A stretch of 10,228 nt of DNA, taken from Desulfobacterales bacterium. GTDB taxonomy: Bacteria > Desulfobacterota > Desulfobacteria > Desulfobacterales > UBA5852. Positions within the stretch are counted from its first letter, which is position 1. Every line of letters starts with the position of its first letter. The position numbers and the translations under genes are program-made. A model generated the notes under the pieces. The model saw nothing but the letters and a program-made list of their open reading frames with translations. It did not search any database and had not been told where the DNA came from. The stretch is from NCBI GenBank assembly GCA_016735415.1, contig JAERRP010000222.1, forward strand, positions 1 to 10,228, read 5' to 3'. This document shows, piece by piece, positions 1 through 6,026 of the stretch.

Positions 1-520
1 CGGCGTGCACCACGTGGGTGGCGAGGCTCAGCATGACGCCTCCGCTGTTCATGCGCTGGAAGACCGTGCAGGTGAGGTCTTCGTTCAGGCTCTTGACCTC
101 GTCCACCACCGGCACCATGGCGGAAAGATCGCTCGTCTGCCCGAACCAGGCGTTGCCGACCAGCATCTTGGGAAGTTCCACCGGGATCATGGTCTGGGTG
201 TACTGGTTGACGGCGTTCCAGGTCACATTTTCATAGGCAAAGGCGATACCGCCGTTGTCGCCCACGACCCGGCGGGCCACGTTCAGGTCGCTACGCAGGG
301 ATTTGCGCAGCAGATCGTCCTGGGTTTGGGCCATTTTGTAAACGCCCTCGGCAATGTGGTCCAGGTCCGTTTTGGCCAGTTTGATGCTCTCGTCCGACGC
401 CACCTGAAACATGGTATTGTTCTGCCGGCTGACGAAGATACCAACAACGATCAGCGGCAAGATGGTCGCAAACAGGCCGAGCATCATCAGTTTGGTTCTG
501 AGTTTAAGGTCTCTAAACAT
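1..520 (-). CDS. Methyl-accepting chemotaxis protein, N-terminal part (Cache sensor), cut by window edge
   Basis: A minus-strand frame opens with ATG at 520 and runs off the left edge, giving about 173 residues. It begins MFRDLKLRTKLMMLGLFATI. A short basic stretch is followed by one membrane helix at about residues 12-29, then an extracytoplasmic region. The segment TCTVFQRMNSGGVMLSLAT near residues 150-168 resembles the conserved part of Cache_3-Cache_2 sensor domains of bacterial chemoreceptors. The second membrane helix, HAMP and methyl-accepting signalling domain are not in the window, so the MCP assignment is inferred from the N-terminus and from the CheB-like gene upstream. The start is supported by GGGAGGAAG 7 nt before the ATG. 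The ATG overlaps the end of the CheB-like frame by 8 nt (513-520), which suggests one transcript and translational coupling. The ligand cannot be predicted. A Cache histidine kinase or diguanylate cyclase is the main alternative. Confidence 0.75.
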   Translation of the reverse strand, partial: MFRDLKLRTKLMMLGLFATILPLIVVGIFVSRQNNTMFQVASDESIKLAKTDLDHIAEGVYKMAQTQDDLLRKSLRSDLNVARRVVGDNGGIAFAYENVTWNAVNQYTQTMIPVELPKMLVGNAWFGQTSDLSAMVPVVDEVKSLNEDLTCTVFQRMNSGGVMLSLATHVVHA

Positions 521-1337
521 GGGTCTCTTCCTCCCAATCAATGGTTTGATTGTTAAAAAGGGTTTGAATCGCCGGAGCGATATCCGTATCGGTAAAAACC
601 CGGCCGGCCCGGCATTGCCGTATGGCCGCCAGGGCCATTTCCTTGAATAAACAGGTTTTGGGATCCTGGATCATCACGTCGCCGCCCACCCGGGCGATTT
701 CGGCGGCGCCTTCGGCACCGTCCTGGTCCTGCCCGGAGAGGATGACGGCCACAGTCCTTGCGGCCATGACTTCCGAGAGGGACAGCATGAGCATGTTGAT
801 GGCCCCGCGGCGTTCGGGAAAAGGGGAGGCGTGAACCTGCAGGGCGATTTCCCCGTTGTTGCCGGTGGTGGTCACATATTCAGCCCCCGAGGCCAGGTAG
901 CAGGTACCGCCTTGAAGAATGGCACCGTCGGTGGCCCGTTCGACCCGCAAGGAGCTGTGATGATTCAGATAATCGGCAAAGGCTTCAATGTGCGCACCGG
1001 CGGCATACAGGATGGCCAGGTAGGCTGCCGGCCATTCCGGCCGCAATTGCGGAATGATTTTCAGCAGGGCGCCATAGCCGCCCTCCGAGGCGCCGAGTAC
1101 CACACAGCGGCGGATATCCGTCGCGGCGGCAGCACTGTATTTCGATTTGGTACGCAGCAGGCGTACGTTGTCGATTTTGATGCCGGCGGCCAGTTTGACT
1201 TTATGCTGGATCTGTCGTTTCTGCTCTACAAGTCTGGTTTCTTCGAGCTGGGAAGGCTTGGGCATGAAATCAATGGCCCCGAAGCGCAGGGCGTCGAAGG
1301 TCTCGGTGGCCCCTTCACGGGTCAGGGCGCTGATCAT
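513..1337 (-). CDS. CheB-like protein-glutamate methylesterase domain with truncated receiver and substituted catalytic His
   Basis: This frame encodes 274 residues from ATG 1337; it is open upstream only to the TAA at 1370-1368. Residues 1-29 (MISALTREGATETFDALRFG, then AIDFMPKPS) match the last third of a CheB receiver domain. The phospho-acceptor Asp and the first roughly 80 receiver residues are absent. A linker at about 30-75 leads into a methylesterase domain at about 78-265. The nucleophile is present in GASEGG (Ser84) and the acidic residue in LSGQDQDGA (Asp206). The usual QHM motif reads LYA, so Tyr111 sits where the catalytic His (Salmonella CheB His190) should be. Active CheB demethylates or deamidates chemoreceptors; this copy may be inactive, or a binding or scaffold protein. 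No ribosome site precedes ATG 1337, so it may be read by frameshift from the zinc-ribbon frame at 1500, or be a decayed gene. It is followed directly by the chemoreceptor gene. Confidence 0.7.
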   Translation of the reverse strand: MISALTREGATETFDALRFGAIDFMPKPSQLEETRLVEQKRQIQHKVKLAAGIKIDNVRLLRTKSKYSAAAATDIRRCVVLGASEGGYGALLKIIPQLRPEWPAAYLAILYAAGAHIEAFADYLNHHSSLRVERATDGAILQGGTCYLASGAEYVTTTGNNGEIALQVHASPFPERRGAINMLMLSLSEVMAARTVAVILSGQDQDGAEGAAEIARVGGDVMIQDPKTCLFKEMALAAIRQCRAGRVFTDTDIAPAIQTLFNNQTIDWEEETHV

Positions 1338-1500
1338 GACGGTCGGGGTGGGGCGTCTGGGAGGGTTTTACGATCGATGACGTTTCATCGGAAACCTTGA
1401 GCGTTTCGTGGCATCCCTCGCAGGTCAGCAGCGAATGACGGCCGCTGCCGTCGCAGCTGATCTCATGCTGCATGCCACACTCTTCACAAAAAACGATCAA
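1315..1500 (-). CDS. Short zinc-ribbon protein/domain, probably the original N-terminus of the CheB-like gene
   Basis: This minus-strand frame of 61 codons starts at TTG 1500. GGGAG lies 8 nt upstream, which is a credible ribosome site and the reason for choosing the rare start. The first 36 residues form a small zinc ribbon: Cys5-x2-Cys8 in FCEECG and Cys27-x2-Cys30 in LTCEGCHETLKV. N-terminal zinc ribbons of this kind (CEECGKKY-like, about 35 residues) are common in deltaproteobacterial signalling proteins. From about residue 47 (KPSQTPHPDRHDQRPDP) the frame looks like out-of-frame reading of the CheB receiver: the overlapping frame gives PTPTVMISALTREG. The two frames overlap at 1315-1367 and are offset by one base. 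I infer a former zinc-ribbon-receiver-CheB fusion that lost much of the receiver and its frame. A genuinely separate small protein cannot be excluded. Confidence 0.5.
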   Translation of the reverse strand: MIVFCEECGMQHEISCDGSGRHSLLTCEGCHETLKVSDETSSIVKPSQTPHPDRHDQRPDP

Positions 1501-1669
1501 TGCCTTTTCTCCCTGTACTTATACTTGGGCCTCCGGTCCGTCCTGACTGCAAGCTTGCCTTTCGCTCTAATTGTTAGGTCTGAAAGGTTAGTAATTGTTC
1601 GGTCTGAAAGGTTAGAAACTTGATCGAAAAAAACAGACCGGCCACGGGACGATGCCGCCGAAACCCTTT
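1501..1669. other. Non-coding gap between transposase-like gene and zinc-ribbon/CheB genes
   Basis: This 169-bp gap carries the tandem repeat at 1569-1616 and the ribosome site for the TTG start at 1500. A TATAAG on the minus strand near 1519-1524 lies too close to the start, with no matching -35, to be called a promoter. I saw no terminator with a U-tract after the transposase-like gene and no clear terminal inverted repeat of an insertion sequence. Confidence 0.5.
1569..1616. repeat. 24-bp tandem direct repeat, two copies
   Basis: Two adjacent 24-bp units lie at 1569-1592 and 1593-1616 and share the core GGTCTGAAAGGTTAG. They differ at two positions only (the eighth base and the last). They sit 69 nt upstream of the TTG start of the zinc-ribbon frame and 53 nt beyond the transposase-like stop. 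A duplicated regulator site for the chemotaxis genes, or a remnant of element insertion, are both possible; neither is shown by the sequence. Confidence 0.8.
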
Positions 1670-2305
1670 TCAGGCCAGGGGACGCTCCCGAAACAGCTTC
1701 AACAGAATCTGATAAATGTTTTCCTCACGATGATTGAAGCGAAATTCGCACTCTTTGAGGTGCAATCGAAAATTATCCAGTACGGTCAGGTGCCGATTGA
1801 GCAGGCGCTTTTGGACCAAACCCAGAAACGCTTCGATGACGCGGCCGTGTGGTAACGTGTCGGCGCCGGCATCGCCAGTCGCCGCCAGCCCGTAAAGTCG
1901 TTTGCTGTCCATATCGACAATGCCGTCGTAGCCGGCCCACCGTTCCGGTAGACAGAGCGCATTTTCTTGACCGTTGGCCCTGAGGCAGCAACGCAGCCGC
2001 GCCGCGGATTGCACCGGGATGACGTCTGTTCGCACTTTAGAGCCGTCTTCTTTCAAACCGAAAATAGGCGCTGTGTTGGGGGGATCGTCGTCCAAAGCGG
2101 CCGGCGGTCGATCGAAGGGGGACTGGCGCTCACATATGGTATAAATACGTTCGCGGATTCTGATCAGATAACGGTTGATGGTATTGTGATTGAGGCTGGT
2201 GAGGGATGCAATCATCTCAGAATCGAGGTCCAGAACAAAACACCTGATTATTTTACGAAATTTAGCTTCTGAGATTTTCGAACGCCTGACGTATTTGTTT
2301 TTCAT
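1670..2305 (-). CDS. IS1595/ISXO2-type transposase relative lacking catalytic residues
   Basis: A 211-residue protein starting MKNKYVRRSKISEAKFRKII. It has a helix-turn-helix-like stretch at about 24-52 (MIASLTSLNHNTINRYLIRI) and ends with HLKECEFRFNHREENIYQIL, the hallmark C-terminus of IS1595-family (ISXO2-like) transposases. In that family the DDE residues sit in VEVDESYFG, in HSDGWRGYD, and in a Glu before the C-terminal helices. Here the first block is missing: residues 64-80 (FDRPPAALDDDPPNTAP) jump straight to IFGL, with about 25-30 residues absent. The second block reads PERWAGYD, so Asp is replaced (Glu121). Only the last Glu (Glu158 in VIEAF) appears kept. The frame is uninterrupted and slightly shorter than the usual 220-240 residues. 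I infer a catalytically dead copy, either decaying or kept as a DNA-binding protein. No clear terminal inverted repeats or target duplication were found. The start is chosen by homology to the family N-terminus; its ribosome site is weak. Confidence 0.7.
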   Translation of the reverse strand: MKNKYVRRSKISEAKFRKIIRCFVLDLDSEMIASLTSLNHNTINRYLIRIRERIYTICERQSPFDRPPAALDDDPPNTAPIFGLKEDGSKVRTDVIPVQSAARLRCCLRANGQENALCLPERWAGYDGIVDMDSKRLYGLAATGDAGADTLPHGRVIEAFLGLVQKRLLNRHLTVLDNFRLHLKECEFRFNHREENIYQILLKLFRERPLA

Positions 2306-2392
2306 TGGTCCGGTTGTCTTTGCGCGCTTTTGATTGTGCTGTTCTGTTGAAGTTCTGATTTATATGGTTAAGTAATAGAAATTATTTGTAAA

Positions 2393-2410
2393 AATATGAT
2401 TTATCATATT
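2393..2410. promoter_or_regulatory. 18-bp perfect palindrome upstream of the transposase-like gene
   Basis: AATATGAT and ATCATATT flank a TT spacer, giving a perfect 8-bp inverted repeat. It lies 88 nt upstream of the transposase-like start, in AT-rich DNA. The size and symmetry fit an operator for a dimeric helix-turn-helix regulator. No T-run follows on either strand, so a terminator is unlikely. Function is inferred only. Confidence 0.4.
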
Positions 2411-2573
2411 CGAACGCTGGGTTTTCCGGATTTTCTTTGATACTGAAGGATCTGCGCCTGTTGAAATGTGATGATCTGGGTAGCCGCAAATAATGTACCC
2501 ATATATTTTAATAACAATTGACGAATGGTTCTGGTGGTTTGGCGTTTGTCTTGGGCCCATGCGGTTGTAATAT

Positions 2574-2611
2574 TGACAGATTCTGTCATTCGGACTGACA
2601 AAACCTGTCAG
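2574..2611. promoter_or_regulatory. Two phased TGACA-N5-TGTCA palindromes, probable operator pair
   Basis: TGACA-GATTC-TGTCA (2574-2588) is followed by TGACA-AAACC-TGTCA (2596-2610). The two have identical architecture and their centres are 22 bp apart, about two helical turns. The first extends to a 7+1+7 perfect palindrome and the second to CTGACA-N5-TGTCAG. Seen as direct repeats, CTGTCA recurs 22 bp apart (2583 and 2605), a spacing reminiscent of Pho boxes, though the inverted symmetry fits better. TTGACA at 2573-2578 could be a -35 element, but no good -10 lies 16-18 bp away. The site could serve pyrD or an unseen transcript. Confidence 0.5.
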
Positions 2612-2918
2612 ACGGTTTAAGGGGCCGCAGGGGATTCGGGCCCGATGGGTGCCATCATGTCGGGTGTCGGTATTCAGTCTATGACGTGCAGGGGGGGGGA
2701 GGCGTGCGGTCAGTCAGGCAGTCTGGAACCGTCCGTGCCAGCGTGGTCGTCACTTAGTGCCGATCCGAGAGGAGGCTGATGGGACTGGGAGGCGGAAATG
2801 AATTTTTGAAGGGCCTGGTAATCATCCGGGTGGAATCCGCCAGGCCGTCCGGGTCGGTCGTCCAGAAAATACAGATACGAGTCAATTTACCCAATCTATA
2901 TCAGTGACGCTCAAATGA

Positions 2919-2988
2919 AAAGCATTTCCTTGAGGCCCGTGGCTTGCCCTCGGAGGGCGGATGCTTTATAAGGTGGAGGCCTTTTTTT
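2919..2988 (+). promoter_or_regulatory. Structured 5' leader of pyrD with hairpins and T-tract (possible attenuator)
   Basis: AAAGCAT (2919-2925) can pair with ATGCTTT (2961-2967). They enclose a tight hairpin, GCCCT-CGG-AGGGC (2946-2958). A short AAGG/CCTT stem (2970-2983) follows and leads into seven T (2982-2988), 16 nt before the pyrD ATG. A hairpin followed by a T-run just before a pyrimidine gene is the layout of transcription attenuation. The final stem is only 4 bp, so as a terminator it would be weak. Confidence 0.3.
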
Positions 2989-3004
2989 ATTAGCGGGAAA
3001 TCTT

Positions 3005-3940
3005 ATGCACCCAGACAATCCACAGATGGGCGTTGACATTGCCGGTCTGCATTTGAAAAATCCGGTCATGACCGCCTCCGGCACGTTTGGCTACGGGGGC
3101 GAATTCAGGGACCTGGTCGATTTGAATCGACTGGGCGCCATTGTCGTCAAGGGGTTGTCATGCCGGCCCGCGGCCGGCAATCCACCGCCCCGGATCGTCG
3201 AGACCCCCTGCGGCATGCTCAACGCGATCGGTCTCGAGAACATCGGGATCGAAGCCTTTCGGCGGACGCGGCTGCGTTTCCTGCGCCAATTTGAGTTGCC
3301 GGTGATTGTCAATCTTTACGGAGAGCAGGCCGAAGACTATGAAGCCCTGGCCGAAATCGTCGAGGGCGAGGCGGACATCGCGGCCCTCGAAGTGAACATT
3401 TCCTGTCCCAACGTCAAGGCCGGTGGCCTGGCTTTCGGCGTGAGGCCCGATGCGGCCGGAGACTTGACCCGCCGGATTCGCCGGCGAACCACCAAACCGC
3501 TCATCGTCAAGCTTTCCCCTAACGTGGCCGACATCGTTCCGATCGCTCAGGCGGTGGAAGCGGCCGGGGCCGATGCATTGTCGCTGATCAATACGATCAC
3601 CGGGATGGTGGTTGATATCGATCAGCGACGGCCCAAACTGGCGAACATTACCGGAGGTCTGTCCGGCCCGGCCATCCGGCCCATAGCGGTCCGCATGGTC
3701 TGGCAGGCAGCCTGCGCCGTCGACATCCCGGTCATCGGGATCGGCGGGATCATGGACCACCGCGACGCGCTTGAGTTTCTGGTCGCGGGGGCCTCGGCCG
3801 TTCAGGTGGGAACGGCCAGTTTCGTGAACCCCCGCGCCACGATGGATATCATTGATGGTTTGCAGGCTTATCTTAAGACCCACAAGATAGCGGATATAAA
3901 GGCCCTGATCGGTAGCCTCGAGACGGAGGGCTGGTTTTGA
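3005..3940 (+). CDS. pyrD: Dihydroorotate dehydrogenase, class 1B catalytic subunit
   Basis: 311 residues, the usual length for class 1B PyrD. The enzyme oxidises dihydroorotate to orotate in pyrimidine synthesis, using an FMN cofactor in a cytosolic TIM barrel. Family landmarks are in order: ASGTFGYG at 24-31; VVKGLS at 47-52, with the FMN-contacting Lys49; NPPPRIVETPCGMLNAIGL at 59-77; NISCPN at 131-136, with Cys134 as the catalytic base that marks class 1; and the late FMN-phosphate glycine motifs GGLSG (217-221) and GIGGI (245-249), then VGTAS. Class 1B enzymes normally pair with the iron-sulfur/FAD subunit PyrK, which passes electrons to NAD. No pyrK is next to this gene, so the partner must be encoded elsewhere or another acceptor is used. 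The ATG is preceded by a modest GGGAAA and by a structured leader. It is followed by a short hairpin and the ferritin-like gene. Confidence 0.95.
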   Translation: MHPDNPQMGVDIAGLHLKNPVMTASGTFGYGGEFRDLVDLNRLGAIVVKGLSCRPAAGNPPPRIVETPCGMLNAIGLENIGIEAFRRTRLRFLRQFELPVIVNLYGEQAEDYEALAEIVEGEADIAALEVNISCPNVKAGGLAFGVRPDAAGDLTRRIRRRTTKPLIVKLSPNVADIVPIAQAVEAAGADALSLINTITGMVVDIDQRRPKLANITGGLSGPAIRPIAVRMVWQAACAVDIPVIGIGGIMDHRDALEFLVAGASAVQVGTASFVNPRATMDIIDGLQAYLKTHKIADIKALIGSLETEGWF

Positions 3941-3956
3941 CGGGCGTTTTCGCCCG
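3941..3956 (+). terminator. Short GC hairpin directly after pyrD stop
   Basis: CGGGCG-TTTT-CGCCCG forms a perfect 6-bp stem immediately after the pyrD TGA. There is no U-tract after it, so it is at best a weak terminator or an mRNA-stabilising end. Confidence 0.35.
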
Positions 3957-4069
3957 CCGCCCGGCCGAGCGTGAGCGGCCTGCCTCGAAAGCGGTTTGGC
4001 AGAATTCTACCCCGTGATTATATTGACGTAACATTTGACATCCGCAGCGACGAACAGAAAGGAGCCTTC

Positions 4070-4537
4070 ATGGATTTTAAGACCCTCGTTGACATTCTGG
4101 ATTATGCGATTTCCAAAGAAAAAGAGGCCGAAACCTTTTATCTCGAGATCAGTGAAGAAGAAGCCCTTTCGGGCAACCGTCAGCTATTTCAGGATTTTTC
4201 CAAAGAAGAAAAAAAGCACGTCGATCTGCTCGAGAACCTGAAAACGGGCGGGAGTTTGGAAGGCATCGCGAACTACGAGTTCAAGTGGATCAAGGACATC
4301 AAACGCAGCGATCTGGTGTTGGACATCGAGTATCGTAAAGGCATGAACTACCGTGACATCCTGATGCTGGCCATCAAACGCGAAGAAAAGGCCCTCAAGC
4401 TCTACAACGATCTGCTGGCCCAGGCGGAAACGCCGGACGGTCAGAAAGTCTTCAAGATTCTCTGCCAGGAAGAGGCCAAACATAAACTGGCCCTGGAAAC
4501 CATTTACGACGACTACATGGCCGAGATGGGCGATTGA
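4070..4537 (+). CDS. Rubrerythrin/ferritin-like diiron protein without rubredoxin domain
   Basis: 155 residues from ATG 4070, chosen because AAAGGAG lies just upstream. The frame is open further back to 3971, but that extension (MSGLPRKRFGRIL) looks like translated intergenic DNA. The protein is a predicted four-helix bundle of the ferritin-like superfamily. Helix A has EKEAETFY (residues 17-24), helix B EEKKH (Glu47-x2-His50), helix C KREEKALKLY (103-112), and helix D EEAKH (Glu135-x2-His138). These are the repeated E and ExxH motifs that hold a diiron site. No C-terminal rubredoxin CxxC pair is present, and the only cysteine is Cys132. Related proteins in anaerobes act in peroxide reduction or iron handling; the exact substrate cannot be read here. 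It stands alone, with about 130 bp before it and 85 bp after. Confidence 0.8.
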   Translation: MDFKTLVDILDYAISKEKEAETFYLEISEEEALSGNRQLFQDFSKEEKKHVDLLENLKTGGSLEGIANYEFKWIKDIKRSDLVLDIEYRKGMNYRDILMLAIKREEKALKLYNDLLAQAETPDGQKVFKILCQEEAKHKLALETIYDDYMAEMGD

Positions 4538-4622
4538 AAGCGATTGGCCTTGCCGCGTGCTACCCCGGCCCTGATTCTGGGGGAGGCACCGGTTCTATGA
4601 TGTCTCTACAATGGAGGTGGTT

Positions 4623-5369
4623 ATGCGGTTGGCGTGCCATTTAGCGCTGGTAGTTCTTCTGTTTGGGGCGGTATCCGGAGCGGCGGCGGCCAGTCAGGCC
4701 CTGGCGGAAGCGGATGAACGCTATGATGCCGGCGGATTGGACAATATCCGAGCGTCCCTGGCCCTTTATGAAAAGGCACGTACGGCGGAGCCCGAGCGCT
4801 ATGAAGTCCTGTGGAAAGGCGCCCGGGCGCATCGCGATTATGCCAACCGGGCCAAACAGAAAGGGCTGTCCGACTGGGAAGCCATCTGCAAGGATCAGGG
4901 CAAGATTGCCATGAAACTGGCCGAACCGGCCATGGCCCTGGCGCCCGGGAAAGTCGAAGGGCACTATTACTACGGGCTCAGCGTGGGGATCTACTCCGAT
5001 GGGGTCAGTATTTTTACAGCCTTGAGTGAAGGTCTCAAAGGCAAAACCCAGAACAGTTTCGAGAAAGCCTACACCCTTGACAAAAGCTACAAACGGGGCG
5101 GGCCGATCCTTTCCCTGGCGCGCTTCTGGACGGTATTGCCCTGGCCCATGCAGGACAAGAAAAAAGCCCTGCAGTATTTCCGTGAATTTGAAAAGGGCGG
5201 TTATCTGCAAACCTCGGCCGAGGGACAGGTTTATTTCGGCGAATTGCTGATCAAACTGGGCGGCCAGGACAACAAAGCGGAAGCCCGTCGCTGGCTGCAG
5301 GCGGCCGCGCAATCCCCCGAACCTTATTTTGCCGATTGGGCCGAGCGGCTGCTGGCCAAGCTTAAATGA
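4623..5369 (+). CDS. Exported TPR-like protein of the TAtT (TRAP-associated) family
   Basis: 248 residues from ATG 4623, preferred over the in-frame ATG at 4611 because GGAGGTGG sits at 4613-4620 as the ribosome site. The N-terminus MRLACHLALVVLLFGAVSGA is a Sec signal peptide with cleavage likely after AAA near residue 22; Cys5 is not in a lipobox. The mature part is alpha-helical with degenerate TPR-like repeats: ALYEKARTAEPERYEVLWKG, then MALAPGKVEGHYYYGLSVGI, and KKALQYFREFEK. The central block with EGHYYYGLSVGIYSDG and SFEKAYTLDKSYKRGGP matches the pattern of TAtT proteins, periplasmic components associated with some TRAP transporters. No TRAP genes are in the window, so a general periplasmic helical-repeat scaffold is as likely as a transport role. 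Tandem stops TGA-TAA end the gene, and the next gene begins 51 nt on, probably in the same operon. Confidence 0.7.
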   Translation: MRLACHLALVVLLFGAVSGAAAASQALAEADERYDAGGLDNIRASLALYEKARTAEPERYEVLWKGARAHRDYANRAKQKGLSDWEAICKDQGKIAMKLAEPAMALAPGKVEGHYYYGLSVGIYSDGVSIFTALSEGLKGKTQNSFEKAYTLDKSYKRGGPILSLARFWTVLPWPMQDKKKALQYFREFEKGGYLQTSAEGQVYFGELLIKLGGQDNKAEARRWLQAAAQSPEPYFADWAERLLAKLK

Positions 5370-5420
5370 TAAGCCCTCGATTATCTACCCAACCCCGAAT
5401 CGATTAAGGAGAAATCTACA

Positions 5421-6002
5421 ATGACCCCAAGAAGATTGTTCATCATGGCTTTGGCGATGGGATGGATCCTGTTAACGCTGCCAGCGAGTTGGGCCGTGGA
5501 CCGGGAACTTGCCGGCGTGACCTTCCCGGGCGAAAAAGTCATGGCGGGCAAGACCCTCAAGCTTAACGGGGTGGCCCTGCGCACCAAGTTTTTCATCAAG
5601 GTTTTCGCCGGTGGTTTCTATCTCGAAAACCCCACCAGCGACCCGACCGAGGCCATCAACTCCGAACAGGTCAAGCACTTCCACCTGCACTATCTGACCA
5701 GCAGGGCCACGGCCAAAAAACTGCAGGAAGGTTTCAAGGAAGCCATCGAGGAGGCCAACCCGCCCGAACTGGTGGCCAAATACCGGAAAGAAATCGACCG
5801 TTACGCTTCCTGGCTGGATCAGGATATGGAACCCGGGGCGACTTCGCTCGCAACCTATGTCCCCGGCAAGGGACTGACCCTGGTCTTCAAGGGCCAGGAG
5901 AAGGGCACCATTGCGAGCCAGGAGTTTGCCCGGATGTACTTTCGCTACAACCTGGGGCCCAAGGCCAGCAAAAAGTTGCGCAAGGGCTATCTGGGCCTCT
6001 GA
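5421..6002 (+). CDS. Exported chalcone isomerase-like domain protein
   Basis: 193 residues, with AAGGAG 9 nt before the ATG. Residues 1-25 (MTPRRLFIMALAMGWILLTL, then PASWA) form a Sec signal peptide. The mature part starts VDRELAGVTFPGEKVMAGKT, then LKLNGVALRTKFFIKVFAGGFYL, and later YVPGKGLTLVFKGQEKGTI. This pattern is typical of the bacterial periplasmic chalcone isomerase-like family (Pfam Chalcone_3 type). These proteins share the plant enzyme's fold but usually lack a proven isomerase activity; fatty-acid or other small-ligand binding has been suggested for relatives. The role here is unknown. It follows the TAtT-like gene by 51 nt and is closed by the strong hairpin at 6027-6073, so the two exported proteins probably share a transcript and perhaps a periplasmic task. 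Confidence 0.8.
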   Translation: MTPRRLFIMALAMGWILLTLPASWAVDRELAGVTFPGEKVMAGKTLKLNGVALRTKFFIKVFAGGFYLENPTSDPTEAINSEQVKHFHLHYLTSRATAKKLQEGFKEAIEEANPPELVAKYRKEIDRYASWLDQDMEPGATSLATYVPGKGLTLVFKGQEKGTIASQEFARMYFRYNLGPKASKKLRKGYLGL

Positions 6003-6026
6003 TATCCGGCGCCATGTCGTCAGGTC

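Larger units (their letters stand above)
2306..3004. other. Long intergenic region upstream of pyrD and of the transposase-like gene
   Basis: About 700 bp lie between the minus-strand transposase-like gene and pyrD. The left half (to about 2520) is AT-rich. It holds a palindrome at 2393-2410, paired palindromes at 2574-2611, a run of nine G at 2691-2699, and a structured leader at 2919-2988. A 42-codon plus-strand frame (2779-2907, starting MGLGGGNEFLKGL) follows AGGAGG, but with only 3 nt of spacing and no recognised homology, so I do not call it a gene. Short minus-strand frames at 2360-2601 show no recognisable family. The length of the region suggests either complex regulation or a gene eroded beyond recognition. 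Confidence 0.5.

Noticed and set aside
5..556. 183-codon plus-strand frame at the left edge
   Set aside because: The minus strand encodes a chemoreceptor N-terminus with a membrane helix and Cache motif. The plus-strand product is His-rich and unrecognisable.
2360..2601. Two short overlapping minus-strand frames of 65-66 codons
   Set aside because: No ribosome site or family match. They overlap each other and cover the operator-like palindromes.
2779..2907. 42-codon ORF preceded by AGGAGG
   Set aside because: Only 3 nt separate AGGAGG from the ATG, the peptide is unrecognised, and it lies in non-coding-looking DNA. It is kept as a note in the intergenic entry.
3158..3883. 241-codon minus-strand frame inside pyrD
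   Set aside because: It lies opposite a full-length PyrD and shows no domain of its own.
3971..4069. Upstream extension of the ferritin-like frame
   Set aside because: The extension reads through intergenic sequence and ignores the good AAAGGAG site before ATG 4070, where family similarity begins.
5377..5403. TCGATT/AATCGA inverted repeat between the TAtT-like and chalcone-isomerase-like genes
   Set aside because: A 6-bp AT-rich stem with a 15-nt loop and no T-run is weak and could be chance.
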